A model generated the notes under the pieces. That model did no database searches and had not been told where the DNA came from. It worked only from the letters and a program-made list of their open reading frames with translations. A stretch of 37,495 nt of DNA, from assembly GCA_024741835.1 (NCBI GenBank), contig JAENRP010000397.1:1-37495 (forward strand), written 5' to 3'. A program made the translations under genes and the position numbers. This document shows, in pieces, positions 9,774 through 19,663 of the stretch. The number at the start of each line of letters is the position of its first letter. Position 1 is the first letter of the stretch. This DNA comes from Diplocarpon mali (Eukaryota; Ascomycota; Leotiomycetes; Helotiales; Drepanopezizaceae).

Positions 9774-9835
9774 TAGGCCTTACTGCCACCAGTTCTATAG
9801 GCCTTACTACTACTAGTTCTATAGGCCTTACTACT
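9774..9835 (+). repeat. 24-bp tandem repeats in gag N-terminus (G2)
   Basis: TAGGCCTTACTGCC-type units repeat every 24 bp (9774, 9798, 9822), eight codons reading GLTATSSI or a close variant. Three partial-to-full units here and in G1 (25422-25483); fewer in G3 (about 18330-18365). Confidence 0.75.
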
Positions 9836-9904
9836 ACCCTTGGTCCTAGAGATATTCCCCTTCCTAAGCCTACTTAAGAAGTTACCTCTCTTATTATAGA
9901 TTCT

Positions 9905-9927
9905 ACTCTTAAGCCTAGCCTATAAGT
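9905..9927 (+). repeat. palindromic 23-bp unit, gag site (G2)
   Basis: ACTCTTAAGCC then TAGCCTATAAGT, flanked by GATTCT and GGATTC, which extends the inverted repeat outward. In the gag frame it reads T-L-K-P-S-L-stop-V, with the stop at a former Arg or Gln codon. Confidence 0.88.
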
Positions 9928-11149
9928 GGATTCTTAAAATACTCCTTTTCTATTAATTAAAGTTAAGGAAGAACTGACGTCTACCCTTACTATATCGGCC
10001 CCTCTCTTTTTAACTACTTAATAGGCCGAAATCGCAAACCTTATTAGCGCTACTATAGCTGCTGCTCTTTAAAACAATACTACTGCCCCTTCTTCCTTAA
10101 GTGCTAGCCCTTAGAATACTCAGTCTTTTACTACCGATTTACTGCCTCCCTTAGACTATTACCTTTTAATTATCTGACCTTTAGTCTTAGCTATCGACCC
10201 TTATTAAATCAAATACCTTTAAACCTATTTTAATAACTACTAAGGCAAAATCACTTATAATACTTAAAAGATAGCTATAAAGGTATTTATTTAAAAGTAC
10301 TTAAGTAACTTTACTTTAAGAAAGGACTAAATTACTACCTACTTTAAGTATATAATAGGTAAAGCTTAAAACCTAATCTTATAATATATAAATCTTATTT
10401 TTATTAATAAGTTTATATATGCTATTAATATCCTTAAGGTTTTAGATCAAAGGTTCTTTAATTATAATTATATTTAATCTATTAAGTTTAAATATAGTAG
10501 GCTAACTATAGGCTTAATATTATATAATAAGTTCCGATCTAAGTTTATTACCTTTACTATAATTAGTAAGATCGATTAATCTTACTAATTCGATAATATT
10601 TATAAAAAGGTCTCTTTAGCCTTAAAGAACGACCTTTAAGTAGAAAAGTATAAAATGAATAATAATTATACTACTTTAAATGAGCTTTTAGCTATTGCAA
10701 ACCGCAAGGCCTATAATATTAAATAAGAAAAAGCTTATAATATTTAATAAGTCGCCCTTGCTATTGCATTCTCCCCTTTAAAGGACCGCGTCCTTAGTAT
10801 ATTGAAAAGGGAGTTATAAAGACCTATAGCTATAGCTACCTCTATAGCTTCTTACACTTATTTCCCCTTACTAGCGACTTATTAAGAAAGGTCTGCCAGC
10901 TTAAAGCCGTCGTCTAGTCTCTATTATAACTGCAAAGCCCTTAGTTACTATATAACGGATTGCCTTAAGCTAAAGAAGCAGGGTAAGTTTATAGTAGCTA
11001 AAGTTAAGATAGAAAATGACCTGCTATTAGGAAACTATTAAACTATAGTAAAGACTCCTACTATAGTATAGGTTATAATTTATAAAAAGATTTAGATTTT
11101 AATTCCTACTTATTAATAAGCAGCCGCCAGTTCTTAGTTCTTATAGAAC

Positions 11150-11860
11150 TAGCTTAAAATAGATTATTTATTAAAATAGTTACTTATATTAATAGTAGAG
11201 CTAATATTTTTAATATTATTAAGATATCTTTAATATACTAGCTCTCTTAAAGACTTAAGGTAAAGTTTATTAAACTGCCTAAACCGATTACCCCTATTAG
11301 CTATAATAGCCTTAAAGGAGAAACCATTCGATTTACTATCTTACTTACCCTTATAATCAATAGGTAATAAATAAACTTCCCTTTCTTAATTATAAGCTTA
11401 GGAGCAACCGACGTTTTAATTAATAGGAAGTTCCTAGAGTACTATAACCTTAAATAGTCCTATAGAAAGGGGAAAAATAGTATATCTTAGCCTAAGGATA
11501 TGCCTATTATTCCCTACTTTAATCGATATATACTAATCGATTTCTTATAATTAATAAAACCCCTAATAGCTTAATAAGACGTCGATTATTAAGCAGCTAT
11601 AATAGACGCTGAGGACAAAGACCTAAGAATGGCCTAAGCCTAGCTCTTAGTGCTAGCAAGTAATAACTCGAATTCCACTCCTAGGCCTAGCCTATAAGTA
11701 AAAACTGCAAATTCGAATTCCACTCCTAGGCCTAGCCTGCGAGTGGCCTCTTATAAACTTAAGGATAGCAGTTTCTTTAGAGATTTGAAAAGAGATTTAA
11801 ACTATATAAAGAAGGCCTTGCTAAGAGTACTAGACCCTTTACTCCTTCTTTTAATAAAGA
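11150..11860 (+). pseudogene. pol: G2 pol, protease and linker part
   Basis: The aspartic protease active site at 11191 reads N-S-R-A-N, a D-S-G-A box with Asp to Asn and Gly to Arg. About 70 codons later comes the second hallmark, LGATDVLINRKFLEYYNLK (about 11398-11455), close to the retroviral-protease I-L-G-x-D-x-L motif. A linker follows with two palindromes (11677-11699, 11722-11744). Then comes the start of the RT N-terminal extension (FFRDLKRDLNYIKKALLRVLDPLL), cut by G3 at 11861-11865. Confidence 0.82.
11677..11744 (+). repeat. two palindromic units 45 bp apart, PR-RT linker (G2)
   Basis: Cores at 11677-11699 and 11722-11744, each preceded by GAATTCC. The second keeps GCGAGT intact while the first reads ATAAGT after transitions. 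Frame is preserved (45 = 15 codons). G1 has two units here and G3 has three. Confidence 0.9.
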
Positions 11861-11865
11861 GAAAC
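11861..11865. repeat. target duplication GAAAC, left of G3
   Basis: GAAAC recurs at 19659-19663. The empty site in G1 is GGAAT at 27527-27531, differing only by transitions. Confidence 0.93.
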
Positions 11866-12120
11866 TGTTACGACTGGCTCTGGAGCGTATAGTAGGGCGA
11901 GAATCGAACGCTGACTGTATTACCTCAAGAGGTACGCTATATAATTAAGAAGAAAAGATGAAGAAGAAGAGAGAGTCTCTAGTAGAGCTCCTTTAGAATA
12001 AGTATAGGTGCTTTACTAGCGTGCACATGATCTAGCCACCTTGCTACCTTAGCGTGCACTTGACTTCGTACACCTGACTTCGATATATAATAATACTATA
12101 TATATGATACGGCTATAATA
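11866..12120 (-). repeat. 3' LTR of G3 (255 bp)
   Basis: Plus-strand text begins TGTTACGACTGGCTCTGGAG and ends CGGCTATAATA. It keeps CpA-rich stretches, and the CACTTGACTTCGTACACCTGACTTCG block contains a short duplication of CTTGACTTCG not present in the G2 LTR. Confidence 0.93.
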
Positions 12121-12123
12121 TTA

Positions 12124-12132
12124 CCCCCCCCC
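12124..12132 (-). promoter_or_regulatory. polypurine tract of G3
   Basis: Nine C on the plus strand, i.e. nine G on the element strand, three bases from the 3' LTR. Equivalent to 23122-23130 in G2. Primes plus-strand DNA synthesis. Confidence 0.8.
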
Positions 12133-12139
12133 TTTGAAA

Positions 12140-12157
12140 AACTGCGCCTGCGCAGTT
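12140..12157 (-). other. conserved 18-bp perfect hairpin next to PPT (G3)
   Basis: AACTGCGC-CT-GCGCAGTT is a perfect inverted repeat of 8-bp arms. Identical arms occur in G2 at 23097-23114. GC-rich and unmutated in an otherwise eroded region. Confidence 0.75.
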
Positions 12158-13777
12158 GTATCTGTAGGCGTATTATCCTTTAAGTCCTTATAATTGTCAA
12201 CTCTATTATTATATGACCTAAGCTAGCTTGATAGTGCCCTTAGTGGCCCTTTAGCTTAAGGGTTTTTTAAATGGAAATCTTAAATAATATATAGCGCTAT
12301 TATAGCATTAGAGTATAGGTACTATTCGAGGTCTTTATTAGCTCCTTTCCACTTAATTTAATATTCGAGCTTCTTAACTTAAATATAAGATCCAATTATT
12401 TCTTCTATCTCCTACTCCTCTTATTCTAATAGTACTTTAATTAAAGCAGGAGGTTCTCGAGCTTAGCCTGATAAAGGGTTGGGAACGTATTTTTGCAGTA
12501 AGTAGGAGTGGAATATAAAGTAGATTAAATAGAGCGAATTAGGCAATTGTAGCTTTTAGCTTTCTCTTAGCTTTTCTAGTACTTTTACTAGGCTATACCA
12601 CTTATTAAAGAGCTTTCGGCTCGGCCGGTCCAGTTTCCAATTTTTAGTACTAATTAGCATATTATCTCTTATAGTCTAATCAACTGGCTAGCAGTAGAAA
12701 TCTATAAGCTATTTCATTTTAGCTTATTATACTTAAAGAGATAATTAAGCGAATTAGACTACTTCTTAAGCTCTAATAGCTATGCGGAATGCTATTTTAC
12801 GATTTACTCTTTCGGTTGCTATCTATAGAGGCTTTAGGTTAATTAAATTCCAAAAGGAGCGAGCTTTATAGCCGTTTAGCACTTATAAAGGGGAAATTTG
12901 CCCTAAGGATTTATAAGGTAAGGTTAATTAGGTAATATCTATTAAAAGTAAAAGACAACTCTAATTGTCTTAGTAGTATAAGTAGAACGGTCTAAGGCAT
13001 TATTTTAAGTACTAGTTTATAATCTCAGTTTAGCTATTAATATTAGGGTTATAGGCTATAGTTAGCTTGACCTTTATACTTAATATCTAATAGAGTTCTT
13101 TTTAAAAGGAAGAGACGAATTAAGCGCCTTTATCTAATAGAATTAAGTCGGGCATGCTAAAATAGCGTATCTAATGAATTAAAAACAACTTTATAAAGCC
13201 TTTTGCATCAATCGAATTATAGTATAAAATTGAAACTGCCTTCTTTAATAACCTATCGATAATTATAAGGGTAAAATTATAACCGAGTTTATTAAGCAGA
13301 AGCTCTATAAAATCTATTATCAAGTGTTAGTAGGCTTATTCAGGAATTGGCAAGGGTTATAGGAAACCTAAGGTCTTATTATAATAAGCTTTCATTTTTA
13401 AATAATAATAGTTTTAGATATAAGTGCCGATATCGCTACTAAGGCTTTTCCAATAGTATTTTCTTCCTACTAAAAGCCTTGTTTTACCAATTCCCGTATA
13501 TGCGACGCAAGGTTGCTTATATATATAACGAATTAGGGCTATTTATAATTCAGGAGGTTATAATAGCATAACAAGTCTACCTTAGAAGAAGAGTTTGCCT
13601 TAATTGAGTTCGTAGTCGAGGCTATAGCTCTGCGCCTTATTTCGGAATTTCTATAGCTTAAAGGAGGTCTTATTAGCTTAAATGACCTTATTAATAATAT
13701 AGTAGTTTGCTATATTATACTTGACCTTAGACGTTAGGTCAGCAAGTGCCTCTATTAGTGCGATAGGCATAATTGTT

Positions 13778-13845
13778 ACTTATAGGCCAGGCCTAGGAGT
13801 GGAATCGATCTGCGCTAAAGTTACTTATAGGCTGGGCCTAGGAGT
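13778..13845 (-). repeat. two palindromic units 45 bp apart, RNase H-integrase linker (G3)
   Basis: Cores 13778-13800 and 13823-13845 (ACTTATAGGCC...GGCCTAGGAGT). Same site and spacing as 21409-21476 in G2. Confidence 0.9.
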
Positions 13846-13962
13846 AGAATCGCCTCTAGTAGCGAGTACTTCTATAAAGAGCTTATCGTTAGGTAAGAGC
13901 TACTAATGGCATAAAGCTCGTTTCCTAGCCTTAAGAGGGGTTAGCTCTTGGTCTTAATATAA

Positions 13963-13967
13963 GAGTG
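13963..13967. repeat. target duplication GAGTG, left of M1
   Basis: GAGTG recurs at 14578-14582. The uninterrupted G2 reads TACTC (the complement strand of GAGTA) once at 21287-21291. Confidence 0.93.
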
Positions 13968-14577
13968 TGTCGTGCATAATACCGCTTGGCCAAAATGTGA
14001 ATCCATACCTTAGGGCGCGTACTAGCATATTTAGCCTATTTTCTATATAATATACCCCCTAGGTCGCCGGAAGAACAGTTTTTCCGACGGCCGAAGTACT
14101 AGCCCAGTCTGTAGTAGCGTAGATATGGCGTATAGACCGCTAAGCTAGTAGGAAATAGGTAGTCGGAAGGCCGGAATGCATTTTTCTTCAGCTATATATT
14201 AGAGGTCGTTTTACTCAAATCTGTCGAAACTTCTATTAATGCAGTCGAAACCGAGTATAATCATTGCCGAATTCTTTGAAAAGTGGTTTACTAATAGAAC
14301 TTCGAAGCGAGAAACGTCGGCTAAACCTCGCGCAAAAGGAATGCGAAAAGAATTATCGCTACGCTTATAGGGCTTATAACTATAGTGCGGTCGGCTGGAG
14401 GGCCTTTATTAGGTCGCTTAGGAGGCTCGCAGAAGTAGGAGAAGATGATTGATTGTATTGTTCTCTAGTATATATATAGTAAGGAGACTTCGGAAAGAAA
14501 AGGGAGAGTCTATGACTCAGCAGAGTCACGTAGAGGGTCTCCAGAATAAGTGGAGACTCCGCCCATTCTGCACGACA
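13968..14577 (-). mobile_element. M1: miniature LTR-like element with unlike ends
   Basis: 610 bp, flanked by GAGTG. The plus strand starts TGTCGTGCATAAT and ends ATTCTGCACGACA, inverted ends with one mismatch in 13. In minus orientation it shares with M2 the core (about 14053-14380), the primer site AGGGCTTATAAC (plus strand 14369-14380), the CCCCCTAGG purine tract and an 85-bp 3' terminal block (13968-14052). Its 5' end (14381-14577) is a different 197-bp sequence with a TATATATATA box and no visible similarity to the 85-bp block beyond the first dozen bases. Much less RIP-affected than its surroundings. It could be a TRIM with a foreign 5' LTR or a short inverted-repeat element. Confidence 0.75.
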
Positions 14578-15354
14578 GAGTGTATTAGCTAGCGTATTTG
14601 TTATACTTATTTAATATATAATAAGGAAGTTGAAGTTAGTGAAGAACTCCGCCTAGCGAGCTTGCTAGGCTATTAAGTCCTTAGTTATTATAAAGTACTT
14701 AAGGGCCTTATGATCTGTATATACGCGTACTGTTTTCTAGGCCTTAAGTAGCTTTGCTTTATACTAGTAGAATAATCTAAAAATCGCTAGGAGCTCCTTA
14801 TCATAAATAGGGTAGTTTAGCTCAGCGTTATTTATAGTCTTCGAGAAGTACCCGATTAGGTAGTAGTCATTATCTTCCTAGAGTTAAGAGAGTACGCTAG
14901 CGACTACGCTATCAGAGGCGTCGGTCTTAAGCCTTATCTGCTTCTAAAGGTGATAGTAGTACAAAATCGGGGTCGTTTAAAGCCTTGCGCAAAGAGCTTC
15001 CTAAGCTTCCTTATAAGTATTATTAAAATCAAAAGGAATATTTCCTATAAGAGCTATTAAGGGTCGGCAAATACGACTATAGCCTTAAATAAACCTTTAA
15101 TAGAAGTTACAGAACCTTAGGAAGCTCTATACGCTATATACATTCTCGGCATATTTCTACTTTTAAATAATTAAGACCTTATTAAGGTCTACCTTAATTC
15201 TATAAACTCCGATAATAAATCCTAAGAACCTAATCTTAGTAACCCCAAACTCACTTTTCTTAATATCTACTTAAAGGCTATAGCATTAAAGGATTCCTAA
15301 GATCTTCTTAATATAAATCTTATAGTTAAGGGAGTTTTCTAAGTAGATTAGAAT

Positions 15355-15366
15355 ATCATTTAAGTA
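15355..15366 (-). other. G3 RT catalytic box (Y-L-N-D)
   Basis: Minus-strand codons TAC TTA AAT GAT. The ancestral Y-L-D-D has its first Asp changed to Asn by a G-to-A transition, as in G2. Confidence 0.8.
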
Positions 15367-16354
15367 AGTAGAGTAGAAATCGTTAAAGTGATTAAAGAGA
15401 ATATTATTAATAAACCTCTAAAAGGTAGCAGGCCTATTTGTTAACTTAAATAGTAAAACCTTATATTTATAAGTCCTATAGCATATGCAAAAGGTAGTTA
15501 GGTCCTTAGCATTAGCTAATATACAAATACAATAAAAGGCTTATTATATATCGATTTTTATAAAAACACAAGCTTTCGATATATATACTATTATCTTATT
15601 AATAAGTGGAATTAGGTAAGGGTCTTTCTTTATTAGAGCGTTCAGTTTCTAGTAATTGACGTATAAACGTAAGGAGCTATTAGCTTTTCTTATAAAGAGG
15701 ATTAGGGCTACTTAAAGGGAACTTAAAGCTTTAATAAATCCTTTATATAAGTTCTTAAGAATATAGCTCTTAATCTTTAAAAGCTATTTATTAGTAAGGC
15801 AGTAGAGGGGTTCGATTATTAAATTATTCTCGCCTATTAGCTTAATTTTATAATCTACCCTTAGTCTAAGTTCTAATAGCTGATCAAAGGCCTGGCGACT
15901 GAAGATATTCTTAAATTCAATATACTAAAGCAGGAGCTTCTAGTCTATTAGCTTGTTATTACTCTTATACTTAGCTTATAGCGCCGAACTAAGGCCAAGG
16001 GAGCTAATTTCAGCTTGCCTAACCGATTTTCGGCGATTGATTTCTTAGCAATTGATTTCTTAGCAATTGATTTCTCAGTCTAGATTATAAATAGAGCTTA
16101 TAAATATAAACTCTTTAAGCGCCGGTTCTTAAGTTTATATAGCTCGCCTTACCTTAATTATAAAGCGGTAATAGAGGACGCTGATTGCTAAGGCTAAGAT
16201 TAGGCTAATCTAGTAAGCTATCCTTAAAGGAGCGTTTCTCTTTATTAAAAGAGGGAATAAGGAGTCTAGTACTCCTAGCAAGGCCTTCTTTATATAGTTC
16301 AGATCTCTTTTTAAGTTTTTAAAGAAACTGCTATCCTTAAGTTTATAAGAGGCC

Positions 16355-16467
16355 ATTCGCAAGCTAAGCTTAAGAGTGGAATTCGAGTTTGCAGTTTTCA
16401 CTTACAGGCTAAGACTAAGAGTAGGATTCAAGTTCGCCGTTTTCACTCGTAGGCCAGGACTAGGAGT
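16355..16467 (-). repeat. three palindromic units 45 bp apart, PR-RT linker (G3)
   Basis: Cores at 16355-16377, 16400-16422 and 16445-16467, each followed by GGAATTC or GGATTC. G1 and G2 carry only two units at this site, so the 45-bp unit changed copy number between sister elements while keeping the frame. Confidence 0.9.
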
Positions 16468-17129
16468 AGGATTCGAGTTCGCATTGCTTACTAGTACTAA
16501 GAGCTAGGCTTAGGCCATTCTTAAGTCTTCGTCCTCGGCGTCTATTATAGCTACTCGACGATCGATATCTTACTAGGCTATTAAGGGTTTTTTTAGCTAT
16601 AAGAGATCAATTAGTATATATTAATTAAAGTAAGAGATAATAGGCATATCCTTAAGCTAAGAGATACTATTTTTCCCCCTTTTATAAGACTATTTAAGGT
16701 TATAGTACTTTAGGAACTTCCTACTAATTAAAACGTCAGTTGCTCCTAAGCTTATAATTAGAAAAGGGAAGTTTATTTATCGCCTATTAATTATAAGGGT
16801 AAGTAAGATAGCGAATCGAATGGTTTCTCCCTTAAGGCTATTATAGCTAATAAGGGTAATCGGTTTAGGCAGTTTAATAAACTTCACTTTAAGTCTTTAA
16901 AAGAGCTAGTATACTAAAGACATATTAATAATACTAAAAATATTAGCTCTACTATTAATATAAGTAACTGTTTTAATAAATGATCTATTTTAAGCTAATT
17001 CTATAAGAATTAAGAACTAGCGACCGCCTATTAATAAGTAGGAATCAAAATCTAAATCTTTTTACAAATTATAACCTATACTATAGTATAAGTCTTTACC
17101 ATAGCTTAGCAGTTTCCTAATAATAGGTC

Positions 17130-18480
17130 GTTTTCCATCTCAACCTTAGCTATTATAAACTTGCCTTACTTCTTTAGCTTAAGGCAGTCTATTGTATAGT
17201 AACCAAAGGCTCTATAGTTATAGTAGAGATTAGATAACGGCTTTAAGCTAGCAGACCTTTCTTAATAGGCTGCTAGCAAAGGGGAATAAGTACAAAGGGC
17301 TAAGGAGGTAGCTATAGCTATAGGTCTTTATAACTCCCTTTTCAATATGCTAAGGACGCAGTCCTTTAAAGGGGAGAACGCAATAGTAGGGGCGACTTAT
17401 CAAGCGTTATAGGCCTCTTCTTACTTAATATTATAAGCCTTGCGGTCTGTAATAGCTAAGAACTCATTTAAAGTAATATAATTATTATTCATTTTATACT
17501 TCTCTACTCGAAGGTCGTTCTTTAAAGCTAAGGAGACCTTTTTATAAATATTATCAAACTAGTAAGACTAATTGATCTTATTAGCTATAGTAAGGGTAAT
17601 AAACTTAGATTAAAACTCATTATATAATAATAAACCTATAATTAGCCTATTATATTTAAGCTTAGCAGACTAAATATAGTTATAATTAAAGAACCTTTAA
17701 TCTAAGACCTTAAGGACATTAGTAGCATATATAAACTTACTAGTAAAGATAGGATCTATATATTATAGGATTAGGTTCTAAGCTTTACCTATTATACATT
17801 TAAAGTAAGCAGTAATTTAATCCTCTTTTAAAGTGAAGTTTCTTAAATACTTTTAAATAAATACCTTTATAACTATCTTTTAAGCGTTATAAGTGATTTC
17901 GCCCTAGTAGTTGCTAAAATGGGTTTAAGGGTACTTAATTCGATAGGGGTCGATAGCTAAGACTAAAGGTCGGATAATTAAAAGGTAGTAGTTTAAAGGA
18001 GGTAGTAAGTCGGCGGTAAGGGACCGAGCGTTCTAAGGGCTAGCACTTAAGAAAGAAGGGGCGGCAGTATTATTTTAAAGAGCAGTAGTTATAGCAGCAC
18101 TAATAAGGTTCGCGATTTCGGCCTACTAAGCAGCTGAAAAGAGAGGGGCCGATATAGTAAGGGTAGACTTTATTAAAGAGAGTATATCTTCTTCCTTAAC
18201 TTCAATTGATAGTAATAGGGTATTTCGAGAATCTACTTATAGGCTAGGACTAAGAGTAAAATCTATACTAAGGGAGGGAGCTTCTTAAGTAGGCTTAAGA
18301 GGGGGAATATCTCTAGAAGCAGGGTTAGCAATAAGGCCTAGAGAACTAGTAGCAGTAAGGCCTAAAGGAGGTGCGGTTAACCTTTCACTTCTCTTAAATA
18401 GTATAAGATTAAAGGTCATAAGTACTAACTCTCTCTATATTATCTAATTTAGTCTAAAGGGACCTAATGCTAAATAGTGA
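17130..18480 (-). pseudogene. gag: G3 gag remnant
   Basis: Minus-strand copy of the gag seen in G0-G2. The knuckle box is at 17184-17225, with a run of C/H-to-Tyr changes. The capsid segment is about 17400-17960. The palindrome (18235-18257) and shortened GLTATSSI-type repeats (about 18330-18365) are toward the N-terminus. Multiple stops. The leader follows up to the 5' LTR. Confidence 0.78.
18235..18257 (-). repeat. palindromic 23-bp unit, gag site (G3)
   Basis: ACTTATAGGCT then AGGACTAAGAGT. Position in gag is identical to G0, G1 and G2. Confidence 0.82.
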
Positions 18481-18799
18481 CCTATTAAAAAGGGGGAAGA
18501 TTAGTATAAGCGGAGCTATATACATTCTTAAAGCCTTCTAGTAGAGTATATAGTAAGGTATCGTAGGTTTATAGATCTTAAAAAAGAAGGTTTTACTTTA
18601 GGATTATATCTCTTTATTAATTAGGAGTTATAATAAGATTGCTTAAGAGTATAGTGCAAATCTAAGGAAGTAGGGTCCGAGGATCTAAAGCTTATCATTC
18701 TACTAAAGTTGACCTAATCTCTAATAGTATAGTATAACCCACTAAGGCTAACTAAGTCTTTATATATATATATAGGTATAGATCCCCTAATTTCGTACC

Positions 18800-19030
18800 C
18801 GAGTGTTTCGAAGGAAGGAGTAAGGAGCTTTAAAGAGGTAAAGAGCTTCGAAGAGTTATAAGAAGAGTTATCGACAAGTATAGGTCGATAGGGAGTATAA
18901 AGAAGGTCGATAACTTATTCGCAAGGAGGGGTTTTCAAAGAGTCGAGTTGTATTCGAGGGAAGGAAGGAGTAAGGAGCTTCGAAGAGTAAAAGGAGAGTT
19001 GTTAATAAGTATAGGTCGATATATTATAGA
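18800..19030 (-). repeat. G3 leader tandem repeats
   Basis: Two GGAAGGAGTAAGGAGCTT units flank the GGTCGATAGGGAGTATAAAG and TTATTCGCAAGGAGG blocks. Homologous to the other gypsy leaders. Confidence 0.65.
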
Positions 19031-19403
19031 GTATTTATAAGGGAGGAAGAGAGTTAAGAAGAGAAAAGTTATTATACTGCTTTAGGCAGTAGCCTACGCT
19101 AGCAAAGCAAGGGTATAGTAAATAATTTTTTTTAAAATTAAAATTAAAGGTGAATTTCCATTTGTAAAATAGAATGCGTAAAGGGTCGAAAAAACGAGCT
19201 AATCTTATATTTGAAGGTTATTATTTAGCTTTCTTTAAAAACTAGATTAGTAAGATCTAAGCGCTATATATAAGTTGCTTAAAGTAGTTTATAGTAGAAG
19301 TATTAAGATCGAGAGATTGAGTTGCTTAAGGCAGTTTGAAGTAACGATTCTAAAGGTAGTAGATATTAAGCTTCTTAGCAAAGGTTGAGTTAATCTTTTC
19401 TTA

Positions 19404-19658
19404 TATTATAACTGGCTCTAGAGCGTATAGTAGGGCAAGAATCGAATGCTAACTGTATTACCTTAAAAGGTATACTATATAATTAAGAAGAAAAGATAAA
19501 GAAGAAGAGAGAGTCTTTAGTAGAGCTCCTTTAGAATAAGTATAGGTACTTCACTAGCGTATACGTAATCTAGCCACCTTGCTACCTTAGCGTGCACCTG
19601 ACTTCGTGCACCTGACTTCGACACGTGATAATACCGCGCATATGATGCGGCTATAATA
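19404..19658 (-). repeat. 5' LTR of G3 (255 bp)
   Basis: Same length as 11866-12120. The inner end TATTATAACTGG is the mutated TGTTACGACTGG. The self-primer pair is ATCTTTTCTT at 19393-19402 (just inside the element) against AAGAAAAGAT at 19488-19497 in the LTR. Confidence 0.93.
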
Positions 19659-19663
19659 GAAAC

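Larger units (their letters stand above)
9690..11020 (+). pseudogene. gag: G2 gag remnant
   Basis: Capsid/nucleocapsid polyprotein. The N-terminus carries a GLTATSSI-type 24-bp repeat (9774-9835) and one palindromic unit (9905-9927). The capsid segment spans about 10180-10740. The knuckle is at 10922-10963, reading YYNC..L.S-Y..TDC, i.e. C-x2-C-x4-H-x4-C with the first Cys and the His turned into Tyr. It is followed by LKLKKQG. Stops replace glutamines throughout. Confidence 0.8.
12200..16990 (-). pseudogene. pol: G3 pol remnant (protease to chromodomain), interrupted by M1
   Basis: Minus-strand reading, right to left. Protease D-S-G-A site at 16945-16956. Three linker palindromes at 16355-16467. 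An open 63-codon piece of the RT N-terminal extension (16210-16401). RT box Y-L-N-D at 15355-15366 (YLDD with one Asp lost). RNase H to about 14600. M1 at 13968-14577. Two palindromes at 13778-13845. Integrase to about 12560, with its first catalytic Asp at 13312-13314. Chromodomain at about 12240-12430. The sister copy G2 allows each piece to be assigned. Nonfunctional. Confidence 0.85.
11866..19658 (-). mobile_element. G3: complete chromovirus-type gypsy element, minus strand, split by M1
   Basis: Span 7,793 bp, about 7.18 kb without M1 and its duplication. LTRs of 255 bp lie at 11866-12120 (3') and 19404-19658 (5'). Flanked by GAAAC. Gene order from right to left matches G2. It sits inside G2 between protease and RT. 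Confidence 0.95.

Noticed and set aside
13721..13906. 61-codon plus-strand frame
   Set aside because: Antisense to G3 pol and made open by two palindromic units.
14264..14452. 62-codon open frame in M1, basic and helix-like
   Set aside because: Starts at TTG, runs antisense to the primer site and purine tract of the element, crosses the border between shared core and the 197-bp end, and is not kept in M2.
13968..14577. Classical DNA transposon (MITE) because of 13-bp inverted ends
   Set aside because: Not excluded, but the related M2 has direct LTRs, a primer site and a purine tract, so an LTR origin is preferred for both.
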